From Panonychus citri (lineage: Eukaryota; Arthropoda; Arachnida; Trombidiformes; Tetranychidae): 64,000 nucleotides of DNA. A model generated the notes under the pieces. That model was not told the origin of the DNA. It worked only from the letters and a program-made list of their open reading frames with translations, and did not search any database. The DNA is taken from the NCBI RefSeq assembly GCF_014898815.1, contig NW_026515540.1, positions 1,178,001 through 1,242,000 on the forward strand. Direction: 5' to 3'. Position 1 is the stretch's first letter, and each line of letters begins with the position of its first letter. Shown piece after piece: positions 23,790-35,809 of the stretch. The translations under genes were made by a program, and so were the position numbers.

Positions 23790-23945
23790 CAAATTATTCG
23801 ATTTCTCTGTAAAATTACATAAAATACTTTTTTGTATTCACAAAAGTAATTAGTCAAAAAATATTAGTTTCGTTCATAATCAGTAAAGATTTTTGCGAAT
23901 TTAAAAAACTTTGTAAGGAAAGATATTCGTCATTAAAGTTAGTGA

Positions 23946-26900
23946 TTAATCAATTGTTATACATTCAGCGCGATTGTCATGTTTTTCGAGAAATTGTTTA
24001 GCAGAATGTTCGTAAAAAGGATATTCCATCAATTTATTACATATTTCCCTTAAATTGGCTTCAATTGACTTTAAGTCCTGATGATTTCCTTTTGCCTCTA
24101 CAATTCGACTCTCGTAAATACTAAAACAAAGTTCCAATGCTTTTTTCCCAAGATTTTCACGATCGGTTTCACGAAGATATCCTTTGCTTCTCAATTCTAA
24201 TGAATTCAAAAATATTGCGATTCTCAATAATTGTTCAGCATCACCTAAAGTTTTATTCACATCAATCAGTAAATCTGTCGATCGACGGATGTGAGTACAG
24301 AAACTTCCTGGTCTCTCGATTGAGTAGTTCAATGTCTTCAGGATTCCATGGAATATATAATAGTTACATTTAGTCGTGTCGAAAAGATCTTGAATGGGTG
24401 AAGATTTTACTGTTTCAGTTGAATTATCCCCAATTTCGGAAGTAGTAGAACTTTGAGGATGAGTAGGCAGTTCAAATGGCTCGGTGAGTATCTTTCGAGC
24501 GTTTGCAAAATCTTCAGAAAGAGAATAAAGATAAGCCATTCGAGAAAGAGCTTTGTAATGACCTGGAGAACATCTTAATATTCTAAGCATCGCTTCACGA
24601 CACAGATTTATGATTTTTCGATGTAATCGTTGGTCTTCACTTTTCACAGTAGCCAAATCAGAAATTTCCTTTCCGGTATCATCAATGGTTTTATTATTTC
24701 TTGACACAGAATCAAAGAGAGTAATACTTTTTTCTGCACGAGTTAAAACCTCCAGTATTTCCGGTGATAGAGTTTTATCTCTTTGATTATACTTGAGGGC
24801 ATAAGCGTGAATACGATAATGAATTTCAATGCCAAAACGATAATGAATAGAATTGACATTATTAATTCCAGAAATATCTCCATTTGAGACAAAATGAGAC
24901 AAAGATAATCCGTAACATCGAAGTGCCTCTGAGATGTCACTTCTCTCAGCGATTTTTCCTAAGAAATAATAATTCATCATAATTTCGACAGCATTGGCAA
25001 ATTTGTTTGCTGATTCAAAGCAAACGCGAGCTTGTTCTAAGAATTTCTTTCGCTGTTTATTCATCTCTTCCTTTTGTGAATTCTCCAGTACTGGTCCAAA
25101 TTTCATGACTCGAGAAATATAACTCGCAATGTTATAAGCGCACTTTCCATATTCGAACCATACCTTGGAATTATTATCTTTCAATGGAGTCGCTTTATTG
25201 TAACAACGAAATGCTTTTTGCCCAAAAAGCAACACCTCATGAGTAGATGAGTAGAAAACTCGACCATTCTGTTCGTGAATACAAATGAGATTAGAGCTTT
25301 AACAAAATAAGTTTTAATACTTACAGTTGAAGAAGATTGATCAATTTGACTTGTTATTGCGAGTGCACATCCAGCCCATGAATCAAATCGATTGAGATTT
25401 AAAGTTAGATCGAGAGTATAAAATTGGACGGCTTTTCTATGAATTAGATGAATATTATTAGAAATCATTTAAATTTGCTAGCTATTAAATGAATTGACTT
25501 ACAGAACCTCTTTGTTTTTTAAGTAATAATCAGCTAAATAATAGTAAAGATCTTGAGTAACATGATCTTTTGGAATACTTGATGACGGCTCAATGGATTT
25601 TCCATTATCGACATATTCTTTGACAGAATTAGAAAATCTTTCAGGATTTAAATTTTCAGGGACCTTGGAAAGCAATTTGAGTAACAGCTCCGCAGTATTT
25701 GCATTGATAGAATCACATTTTTCACTATCAAAAGTTGGTAAAGTTTTAGGAATAAAATGATTGTAAATAGTATTCATGTCCTTCCAATGTAAAGAAACTC
25801 CCGATTCAGGATGAGCTGATAGAAAGTTACATTCTAATTGTTTGTAAAAACAACCAAGACAGCTAAGAATTAATTTCTCTCTCAGGATAGTTGATTGATT
25901 GATCGAATAATCGAGTGAAAGAGATAAAAACTCTCCATTGGAATGACAACAAACTCCTTTATTCCCAAGATATTCATGAATTGAGTTAATCAAGTAAGTG
26001 ATTTGCCCTTCGTCAATGTGTCCACATCGCATCTCGTTTATGAAAGTTTGTAGAATACAAGTCCAGGCCATTACGTTGTAATCTTCAGTTCCTAATTTTA
26101 ACAATTTGATGGCCAATTCTCGATCAATAGATGTTCCATGACCATTCTTTAGACAAGATCGTAATAGATTTAGCAATGTGTCGGTCAATTGTTTACTTCG
26201 AGCAATTATTTCGATCCCTCGTTCCCATTGTTGTGATGATTGAATAGCTTGACAAAGATACTCTTCTTCTTGTTTAGAGAGCTCAGATTTAGATGCGAAT
26301 AGTTCAACAATTTCTTCGTTTCGATGCTGATCCAATAATGTGTCCAAATTATTTTCATTCATCTTATTTATCATTGATCTAAGACTAGAAGAGGTATACA
26401 CAGTTTGATTTGCCGCTCGCACTAATTTGAGGTTAGTTTTGGTAAACAATTCATTTGCCATTAGAAGATAATCAACTTTAGATTCTTTGATACCTCGAAG
26501 AATCAAAAGACGAATGAAAAATTTATCATAATCTGGAGTAATCATCAAATTTCTTAGATATGGAATTGATTCAGCTAAAATTATCGCTTCGGATTTATCG
26601 AACTGAACTTCATTAGCAATTAAAATCAAATTTGTTTTGTCAACACTTATATTTTTGATTGAGCACATTAAAGTTGTCTGTAACGGATACCATTTGCGAT
26701 AAATTCTGTACAGATCTCTGAAATTAGAAGGTAATTTGATTGCAGTGGCTTCGTTTGCTATTAACATAAAAAGATCAGCAATAAGCAGATGAACTTGTCT
26801 GCCTTTTGAGATGAATGGTATTTGTTTCAAGCGATAACGGGCCAAAATTAAACGTTCCACTTGAGCTTCGTTCTTTGTTTGTACCTGTAACTCCTCTTCT

Positions 26901-28883
26901 TGGACTATTTCACGTGTTAAAATACTTTCTGGTAACATTGTGAATATCTTTTCGTACATATTGTTGACTATTGGATCTTTCGGCTGTAAATCTTCAACTG
27001 ATCTTCTTTTCGCTGATGGACCAGGACTCGATCCTTGGCTGTTTCGTTTATTATTTTGAATAAGATTTCCTTTGGAAGAAATCGTATTAGCATTGGAACG
27101 AGGCTTGCCAGTGATTTTCAATGTTATTGATTTACTACGATTGAGTTTTTGTTTCTCCATTTCACTACTTACAATGATTAAAGCTGAAATTAATGATTGT
27201 AGCGACGAAAGTGTTTCGGTATTGAGGTCTAATTGCAAAGACTTTCGAGCATTTTCTTGTTGCGTTCCAGTTTTCTTTTGTTCATCACGAAGTTTTTTCA
27301 TCTTCTTGAGTTCGTCTAAAGTTTTTGTTTTTCTTGTCATAACACTCGCAGAACTACAATCGAGTAGATAATCCAGACCAACAGGTAATTCTGGTTTTAA
27401 GGTTGGTGAAGATTTCAAAATCTCTGATATTAAAACGCGAGCTTTAAAGTAGTTGCCATCTTTCATTAATCCTTTGATTGCGAGCTTAAGACAATTACGG
27501 TAATGATTAAGCACGAAATAGAGACCCATTAAAGTGTCGAGAACAATCCAATTGGTCGGACTGATTCGATGAGCTTCTTCAAAACAAACTCGTGCGATAT
27601 GAAAATCAGACTGATTAAGAGCTCGTTTACCAGTTTCAATCATTAGAGTTACATCACCACCAGCGATTGATGAGCAATCGAGAAAATAATCCAGATTATT
27701 TTGTGAAAGCTTATATTCAGTCCTAAGGTCTTGAACTTTTTTCATTAGACTGTTTTGTTCACAGTAACAAGACGTAGCTCTACAGATATTCTGGTGCAAA
27801 AGTTGTTCTTTGATTAAGTCGTAAGTTAATTTGAGTAAATTGTCAGGAAAAAAAGGACCGTGATTAAGCTTCCAGTTCCGCGGACCAGGAATCAACTCAT
27901 GAAAAGCTTTTTCAGATTCTTTTGTCCAATCTACACCCGATTTGGTTAATTCAGGAATAACATACGATTGCACTATCTCTTCGACCCATAACTTTAATTT
28001 CGAGTCCGCGAGTTTATTGTTAAGCTTATTTGACTTGATGAGATCGATTATTCCAAATTTATCATTACGATTCAATTGATTCGAAAATTGTTTAACCTTG
28101 TATACTTCCGATCGCAAAGAGTCTGTTTTGGACTTGTTGACACTCAAGTAACTTTCTAATTTACTTCTCATGTGGCCAATTCCTTTATTGAATTCGGATC
28201 TTTCGTTTTCTATCTCAATCGTATAATCTTTTAGCTTGTTGTTCAATAGATCCAACCTTTTTTGTACATCAACTCGATAAATTTCAACACTTTTGGCTAT
28301 GCTTGTGTTGTCGGTATCGTTGTTGTTATTGTCTAGTTCAATGGGCACAATATTAACTGAGTTATTATTCTGATTACATGAAGCACAGAAAAGCTCATTA
28401 GTTGTATTGTCCACAAATTCAGCGATACGGTTGTTACATATGGAACATGGTTGGTCATCTAAGTCCGAACTGAGAATCACAGCACAACATCTTTTTGATG
28501 GTAAAATTGGTCGATGAAATTTGAATAAATGATCCTCACAAAAATACTTTTTACCGCACAAACACTGGAAAATGGCTTGATTGTTACAAACGGAATCATC
28601 TTCACATTTCTTCCTGTCAATTGCTTTGAGATAATCAGTTTCTAAGAGTTCAGATTTACACAAGACACATGAGCGATTTTCTCGTTTACACTTTCCACAA
28701 AATGTCCTCAAACATTTGTGAACATAAAAAACGCCACTTTGGTCGTGACCACAGTCCAACTTGACGATTGATTGGTTACTTGTTACCTGGAGGGGATAAA
28801 GAGATTCAAATTGTTGAATTAAACGAAAGGTCATTTAAAGGATAATAATAGAAAGAGCAACAACTAATACTTACTTTTGCCAT
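23946..28883 (-). CDS. Copy 7: intact RING/B-box/coiled-coil-CABIN1-like protein, about 1575 aa
   Basis: The only copy with a complete frame. Exon 1 is 28875-28883 (Met-Ala-Lys, donor GTAAGT), exon 2 is 25503-28786 (acceptor CTCCAG), exon 3 is 25325-25436 and exon 4 is 23946-25268. They sum to 4728 nt. The RING-like finger has eight candidate ligands: C15, H17, H26, C28, C33, C36, C43 and C46. The B-box-like finger uses C64, C70, C78, C80, C86, H89 and H94. A second partial finger uses C117, C120, C137 and C140. The coiled coil spans about 160-235, the TPR-like helices about 385-460 and a basic nuclear-localisation-like stretch about 583-600. CABIN1/Hir3-like helical repeats fill the rest: HEYLGNKGVCC near 935, PKTLPTFD near 1020, LYYYLADYY near 1089, NRFDSWAG in exon 3, GKIAERSD and RPGSFCTHIRRS in exon 4. 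CABIN1 is a scaffold subunit of the HIRA histone H3.3 chaperone complex. Ligase activity and HIRA binding here are inferred. No SPRY domain is present. Confidence 0.85.
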
Positions 28884-29040
28884 GAAGATCAAAGGTTAAG
28901 ATGATCCAAGGAATCAACTTTGCTTAGAGAAAGTGTCACAATAAATTGTCAAAATTCACATTCAAAGGAATAGATGATTACAATTAGAACGAAAATCTCG
29001 AAACAGCTACCAAAGGCTTTCCTAATGAAGGTCCATTTAT

Positions 29041-29110
29041 TTTCCATGTAAACTTAATTGTTACAAACAAGTATTTCGATCCACTGGTTTAAATGGTTAA
29101 TAAATTATCT
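29041..29110 (-). promoter_or_regulatory. Conserved proximal upstream block, copy 7
   Basis: Same block as at 22391-22455 (ACTTAATTGTTAC, then CCACTGGTTTAAATGGTTAATA), here about 160-225 bp 5' of the copy 7 start codon. Candidate promoter region. Confidence 0.45.
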
Positions 29111-29564
29111 TTGGAAATGATAGTTTGACAAAATCTAACATTTTTATCAGTTGTTTTCACGATAAAAACACTCGAAAATTTTAGCTTGTAAACAAGGTAG
29201 TATAACGTTGATTTATTAACTATTGATAACTAGTAATTGATTACAATCAACTTGATAAAACTTCATTTTTCATATGAGCGGGAAATTCAAAAGGTTCGAA
29301 ATTAATAATGATCTCGATTAAAAAAACTTTAAACTTATCGGAATCTTTAAAATAGAAAATGAATTAATTTTGAATGTTTTACATTAATTCGATTAAATTT
29401 AAATAAGAAAAAAATTAGTTGTTCGTATTGAAACAATGGAGATATTTTCATCAGTTAGGCTTCATTTTTAAGGGTTTGTGTTAGTGCTGAATAACAAACA
29501 AAAGAAATGATCTTTTATCTCAGCCAAAGCAAAAATGGACTAAATATTTAATATAATAAAGTAA

Positions 29565-29612
29565 CATAACCATTATCAATGGACGAACAGTCGAGAAAAT
29601 AATTTAGTTTTG
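29565..29612 (-). pseudogene. Tiny exon 2 relic in spacer
   Basis: About 45 bp matching the FLDCSSIDGG-V codons of copies 4 and 5 (ATCAATGGACGAACAGTCGA on the plus strand). The longer form of the same relic occurs at 35215-35600. Confidence 0.6.
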
Positions 29613-29650
29613 GTTAAGTTAGTTGGTATAATAAACAAAAATGATCCAAA

Positions 29651-29656
29651 TTTATT
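29651..29656 (-). terminator. Polyadenylation signal of copy 8
   Basis: AATAAA on the minus strand about 167 nt past the copy 8 stop region, in the shared TTTGAATAAATTTGGATC context. Confidence 0.45.
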
Positions 29657-29822
29657 CAAATTATCCGATTCATCATCAAAATTGCATAAAATATTTTTCA
29701 TTATACAATGTAATGTAGTTATTCACAAAAGTAATTAGTCAAAAATATTAGTTTTGTTCATAATCAGCAAAGATTTTTGCGAATTTAAGAAACTCTGTTA
29801 GGAAAGATATTCATGATTGAAG

Positions 29823-32800
29823 TTAATGATTAATAAATTGTTGAACATTCTTGCCCAGTCTTTTGAGAAATTGTTTAGCAGAATGTTCGTAGAAAGGATA
29901 TTCCATCAATTTGTTGCACATTTGCCTTAATTCAGCTTCAATCGACTTTAAATTGTTACGATTTCCTTTCGCTTCCATAACTCGACTCTCGTTAATACTA
30001 AAATAATGTTCCAATGCTTTTTTCCCAAGATTTTCCCGATCGGTTTCACAAAGATACCCTTTGCTATTAAACTCTGACGAGCTCAAAAGTATTGCGATTC
30101 TCAATAATTGTTTAGCATCACCTAAACTCTTATTCACATCAATCAATAAATCTGTCGATCGACGGATGTGAGAAAAGAAACTTCCTGGTCTTTCGATAAA
30201 GTTGTTTGATGTCTTCTGGATTCCGGGGAATATGTAATATTCGCATTTAGTTGGATCGAAAACATTTTGAATCGAGAGAAATTTTTCTGTTTCAGTTGAA
30301 TTATTCCCAAATCCAAAATCATTAGAACTTGGTGGACAAGCTGGTGGTTCAAATGGTTCGGTGAGTATCTTTCGAGAGTTTAGAAAATCATTAGAAAGAT
30401 AAAAAGATGAGCCATTCGATAAAGAGCTTTGTAATGACCTGGAGAACATGTTAATATTCTAAGCATTACTGTACGACACAGGTTTACGATTTTTCGATTT
30501 AATCGTTGGTCTTCACTTTCCAAAGTAACCAAATCAGAAATTCCGTTTCTGGTATCATCAATGAGTCTATCATTTCTTGATACAGAACCAAAGAAATTAC
30601 TTTTGTCTACACGATTTAGAATCTCCAGTATTTCCGATGATAGAGTTTCATCTCTTTGAATATACTTGAGAGCACAAGCATGAATGCGATAATGAATTTC
30701 GATACCAAAACGATAACGAGTAGAATTGACATTATAAATTCCAGAAGTCACTTTACTTGAGACAGAATGATATATAGATGATTCGTAATATCGAAGTGAC
30801 TTTAAGATGTCACTTCTTTCAGAGATTTTTCCTAAGAAATAATAATTTAGCCAAAGTTCGTCAGCATTGGCAAATTTGTATGCTGATTCGAAGCAAATTT
30901 GAGCTTGGTCTAAAATTGTTTTCGTTGCTGGTCCATTTCTACTTTTTGTGAATTCTCCAAAACTGGTCCAAATTTCATGACCCGAGAAAAATAGCTCGCG
31001 ATGTTATAAGCGCACTTTCCATATTCGAACCATATCTTGGATTTGTTATCTTTCAATGGAATCGCTTTATTGAAACAACTAACCCTGTCTTTTAGCCGAA
31101 TCGCTTCATTGTACAATTGACATGCTTTTTTCCCCAGAAGCAACACCTCACAAGTTGATGAGTAGAAAACTCGACAGTTCTGTTCATGAATAGAAATTTG
31201 AGATTAGAAGTGTAACAAAATATTAATTATAAGTAGTTTTAATATTAACTAATAATACGCACAGTCGAAGAATATTGATCAATTTGACTTGTTATTGCGA
31301 GTGCACATCCAGCCCATGAATCAATTCGATTGAGATTTAAAGTTAGATCGAGAAAGTAAAATTGGACGGCTTTTCTATGAATTAGATGAATAATATTAGA
31401 AATCATTTAAATTTGCTATTATATGAATTAACTTACTGAAACTCTTCGTTTTTCAAGTAATAATCAGCTAGATAATAGTAAAGATCTCGAGTAACATGAT
31501 TTTTTGGAATACTTGTTGTAGGTTCAATTGGTTTCCCATGATCGATATATTCTTTGACAGAATTGAGAAATCTTTCGGGATTTAAATTTTCAGGGACCTT
31601 GGAAAGCAATTTGAGTAACAGCTCCGCAGTATTTGCATTTATAGAATCACATTTTTCACTATCAAAAGTTGGCAAAGTTTTAGGAATAAAATGATTATAA
31701 ATAGTATTCATGTCCTTCCAATGCAAAGAAACTCCTGATTCAGGATGAGCAGTGGTCAGGAAGCTACATTCTAATTGTTTGTAGAAGCAACCAAAACATT
31801 GTTGGATTAGTCTCTTTTTCTTCCTGTTACATTGATTAACCAGATAATCAAGAGCGAGAGATAAAAACTCTCCATTGGAATGACAACAAACTCCTTTATT
31901 CCCAAGATATTCATGAATTGAGTTAATCAAATAAGTGATTTGCCCTTCGTCAATGTGTCCACATCGCATCTCGTTTATGAAAGTTTGTAGAATACAAGTC
32001 CAGGCCATTACGTTGTAATCTTCAGTTCCTAATCTTAACAATTTGATGGCCAATTCTCGATCAATAGATGTTTCATGACCATTCTTTAGACAAGATCGTA
32101 ATAGATTTAGCAATGTGTCGGTCAATTGTTTACTTCGAGCAATTATTTCGATCCCTCGTTCCCATTGTTGTGATGATTGAATAGCTTGACAAAGATACTC
32201 TTCTTCTTGTTTAGAGAACTCAGATTTAGATGCCAATAGTTCAACAACTTCCTCGTGTCGATGCTGATCCAATAATGTGTCCAAATTATTTTCATTCATC
32301 TTGTTAATCATTGATCTAAGGGAAAATGAGGTGTAAATAGTTTGATTTGCTGTTTGAACTGATTTCAGGTTAATTTTGGTAAACATTTCATTTGCCATTA
32401 GAAGATAATCAACTTTAGATTCTTTGATTCCTCGAAGAATCAAAAGACGAATGAAAAATTTATCGTAATCTGGAGTAATCATCAAATCTCGTAGATATGG
32501 AATTGATTCAGTTAAAAATATTGCTTCGGATTGATTGAATTCAACTTCATTAGCAATTAAAATCAAATTTGTTTTGTCAACACTTATATTCTTGATTAAG
32601 CACATTAAAGTTGTCTGTAACGGATACCATTTTCGATAAATTTTATACAGATCCATGAAATTAGAAGGTAATCTGACTGCGGTGGCTCCGTTTGATATTT
32701 CATAGAGAAGATCAGTAATCAGCAGACATATTTGTTTTCCTTTTGCGTCGAATGGTATTTGTTTCGAGAGGTAACGGGTTAAAATTAAATGTTCCACTTG

Positions 32801-34669
32801 AGCTTCGTTCTTTTCATGTACCTGTAACTCCTCTTCTTGGACTATTTCACGAGCTAAAATACTTTCTGGTAACATTGAAAATATTTTTTCGTACATATTG
32901 TGGACTGTTGGATCTATTGTTTTTTTATCTCGCGCGGGTCTTCGTTTTGCTGATGGATCATGACCTTGGCTCTTTCGTTTATTATTTTGCTTTTCTTTGG
33001 AAGAAATCGACTCGTTACTCGCATAAGCAGCCGAAAGAGGGTTACCAGTGATTTTCAATTGTATTAATGTACTAAGATTGAGACTTTGTTTTTCCATCTC
33101 AATACTAATAATTATTAGAGCTGAAATCAAGGATTTTAACGACGAAAGTGTTTCGGTATTGAGGTCTAATTGCAAAGATTTTCGAGCATTTTCTTGTTGA
33201 GTTTCAATTTTTACTTGTTCATCACGAAGTTGTTTCATCTTTTTAGTTCATCCAAAAGTTTTATCTTTCTATCATGACCTTTACAAGGATTCCAATTGTG
33301 TAAATACTCAACAGGTAATTCCTTTCCTATGGATGGAAAACGTTCCAACATCTCTGATATTAATACAAGAGCTTTGAAGTAATTGGCGTCTTTCTTTAAT
33401 CCTTTGATTGCAAGTTTTAGACAATTATTATTATCATCGAGTACGAAATAAAGACCCATTAAAGTGTCAAGAACAACCCAATTGGTCGGACTGATTCGAT
33501 GAGCTTCTTCAAAACAAACTCGTGCGATATGAAAATCAGACTGATTAAGAGCTCGTTTACCAGTTTCAATCATTAGAGTTACATCACCACCAGCGATTGA
33601 TGAGCAATCGAGAAAATAATCCAGATTATTTTGTGAAAGCTTATATTCAGTCCTAAGGTCTTGAACTTTTTTCATGAGACTGTTTTGTTCACAGTAACAA
33701 GACGTAGCTCTACAGATATTCTGGTGCAAAAGTTGTTCTTTGATTAAGTCGTAAGTTAATTTGAGTAAATTGTCAGGAAAAAAAGGACCGTGATTAAGCT
33801 TCCAGTTCCGCGGACCAGGAATCAACTCATGAAAAGCTTTTTCAGATTCTTTAGTCCAATCTACACCCGATTTGGTTAATTCAGGAATAACATACGATTG
33901 AACGATTTCATTAACCCACAACTTCAATTTCGAGTCCGCGAGTTTATTGTTAAGCTTATTTGACTTGATGAGATCGATTATTCCAAATTTATCATTACGA
34001 TTCAATTGATTCGAAAATTGTTTAACCTTGTATACTTCCGATCGCAAAGAGTCTGTTTTGGACTTGTTGACACTCAAGTAACTTTCTAATTTACTTCTCA
34101 TGTGGCCAATTCCTTTATTGAATTCGGATCTTTCGTTTTCTATCTCAATCGTATAATCTTTTAGCTTGTTGTTCAATAGATCCAACCTTTTTTGTACATC
34201 AACTCGATAAATTTCAACACTTTTGGCTATGCTTGTGTTGTCGGTATCGTTGTTGTTATTGTCTAGTTCAATGGGCACAATATTAACTGAGTTATTATTC
34301 TGATTACATGAAGCACAGAAAAGCTCATTAGTTGTATTGTCCACAAATTGAATGGTACATTTTTTACATTTGGAACATGGTTGTTTATCGGTGTCCGGGT
34401 TGTCAATGGCTTTGAGGTAATCAGTTTCGACGAGTGTAGATTTACACAAGACACACAAACGATTTTCTCGTTTACACTTTTCACAAAAAGTCCTCAAACA
34501 TTTGTGAACATAAAACACTTCACTTTGATCGTGACCACAGTCCAACTTGACGATTGATTGATTACTTGTTACCTGGAGGGGATAAAGAGATTCAAATTGT
34601 TGAATTAAACGAAAGGTCATTTAAAGGATAATAATAGGAAGACCAAGAACTAATACTTACTTTTGCCAT
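29823..34669 (-). pseudogene. Copy 8: RBCC-CABIN1-like gene with several frameshifts, one B-box missing
   Basis: Exon 1 is 34661-34669 (Met-Ala-Lys), exon 2 is 31437-34572, exon 3 is 31263-31374 (donor GTGCGT, weaker than the GTAAGT of other copies) and exon 4 is 29823-31179. The RING-like finger is present (CGHDQSEVF, HKCLRTFCEKC, CVLC). The first B-box is deleted, so KAID runs directly to NPDTDKQPCSKC. A one-base deletion near 33237 ends the first frame after DELK, at about 448 aa, and the frame reopens for 600 codons. Exon 4 is broken by one-base deletions near 30920 and 30400 and shifted again near the stop (QQFINH instead of ECxTID). Exon 4 also carries a short internal duplication near 31060-31110 (NEAIRLKD, then NKAIPLKD). 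Several independent lesions make this a pseudogene, though long stretches remain open. Confidence 0.8.
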
Positions 34670-35214
34670 GAAGATCAAATGTAAAGATGATCCAAAGAAT
34701 CAACTGTATTTAAAGAAAATGATTCAATAAATGATAAAAATTCATCGAAAGGAAGTTACAATCAACAGTCACAATGAAAATCAAGATAAAATGGTCACGA
34801 AATGATAAAATTACTTTAGGAATGTATCTTAATCTTCACTTAATCTCTGGTAAGATAGTCTAAAACTGTAACTTCCCTTTTTGTCTGAAATTAACCCTTT
34901 AAAAGATCAGATTGAAACGTAAAAATGGACTTTCACTTTCAAAGGATCTCTAATTGAAGTTCGATTCATTCTCCATGTTCACTTAATTGTTACTAACAGC
35001 GATCTCTTTCACTGGTTTAAATGGTTAATATAATTATCTTAACGTTAGTTCAACTAGTAACTCACGAGAGGATGTTAAGTTTAAAAAGTATAAATTATCT
35101 TACCTAAAAATGTGACAAGATGACAATTTATTAATAATTCAATTGTAGACATTTTTCATTTTCTTATCACAGTTTTAGGTAAGATAAAAAGTCTTTAAAA
35201 TAGAGGATGAATTA
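34670..35214. other. Upstream spacer of copy 8
   Basis: No gene. It is shared almost throughout with the upstream spacer of copy 9 (40560-41270), which differs by the inverted-repeat insertion at 40966-41109. This makes it a useful empty-site reference. Confidence 0.6.
34968..35032 (-). promoter_or_regulatory. Conserved proximal upstream block, copy 8
   Basis: Matches the block of copies 6, 7, 9 and 10 (TCTCCATGTTCACTTAATTG, then CACTGGTTTAAATGGTTAATA), about 300 bp 5' of exon 1. Position suggests promoter; no direct evidence. Confidence 0.4.
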
Positions 35215-35600
35215 ATTTTTAATGTTTTACATCAATTCGATTCCAATTGTGTAAATACTCTAACTCAACTGGGAATTCTATTCCTATCGATGGAAAACGT
35301 TTCAAAATCTCAGAGATTAGTACACGAGCTTTGAAGTAATTGCCATCTATCTTTAATCCTTTGATTGCGAGTTGTAGACAATTATTGTGATCATTGAGCA
35401 CGAAATAAAGACCCATTCAAGTGTCGAGAACAAACCAATTGGTTGGATCGATTCGATGAGCTTCTTCAAAACATATTCGAGCACTTGGCAGATCCGTAAA
35501 CTGAATTAGAGCTTGTTTACCAGTTTCGTTCTATAAAGTAACATGACCACCATCAATGGACGAACAGTCGAGAAAATAATTTAGATTAGTTTTAGGTTAG
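35215..35600 (-). pseudogene. Relic of exon 2 (TPR segment) between copies 8 and 9
   Basis: Encodes in part LYFVLNDHNNCLQLAIKGLK and FKARVLISEILKRFPSI. It continues left-to-right as the ATTGGTTGGATCGATTCGATGAGC and CAATGGACGAACAGTCGAG segments, with small deletions and a stop. It is bounded by spacer on both sides, so it is an island and not part of copies 8 or 9. Confidence 0.75.
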
Positions 35601-35623
35601 TTGGTAAACAGAAATGATCCAAA

Positions 35624-35629
35624 TTTATT
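35624..35629 (-). terminator. Polyadenylation signal of copy 9
   Basis: AATAAA on the minus strand in the conserved TTTGAATAAATTTGGATC context, about 180 nt past the end of copy 9. Confidence 0.45.
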
Positions 35630-35809
35630 CAAATTATCCCATTCATAATCAAAATACATAAAAATATTTTTCGCATTCACAAAAGTATTAATATTAATAG
35701 TTGTCAAATTACAAAAATATCAGTTTCGTTCAAATCGGAAAAGATTTTTGCAAGTTTAGGAACCTTTGTTACGAAAGATTTTAATCATTAAAGATTAATA
35801 AATAATTGA

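Larger units (their letters stand above)
22243..23945. other. Spacer between copies 6 and 7 with two relics
   Basis: Holds the upstream region of copy 6, a decayed exon 4 (22770-23125), a block repeated at 29230-29460 (here 23126-23340), a relic of exon 2 (23500-23760) and the 3' flank of copy 7. Confidence 0.6.
28884..29822. other. Spacer between copies 7 and 8
   Basis: Upstream region of copy 7, then a block at 29230-29460 nearly identical to 23126-23340. After these come a tiny exon 2 relic (29565-29612) and the 3' flank of copy 8. No gene. Confidence 0.6.

Noticed and set aside
28787..28834. N-terminal extension MTFRLIQQFES as the main start of copy 7
   Set aside because: It lies between a good donor (GTAAGT after ATGGCAAAA) and a good acceptor (CTCCAG). 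Copies 6 and 10 lack the ATG, and splicing gives a consistent Met-Ala-Lys/Glu start in most copies. Kept only as a possible alternative.
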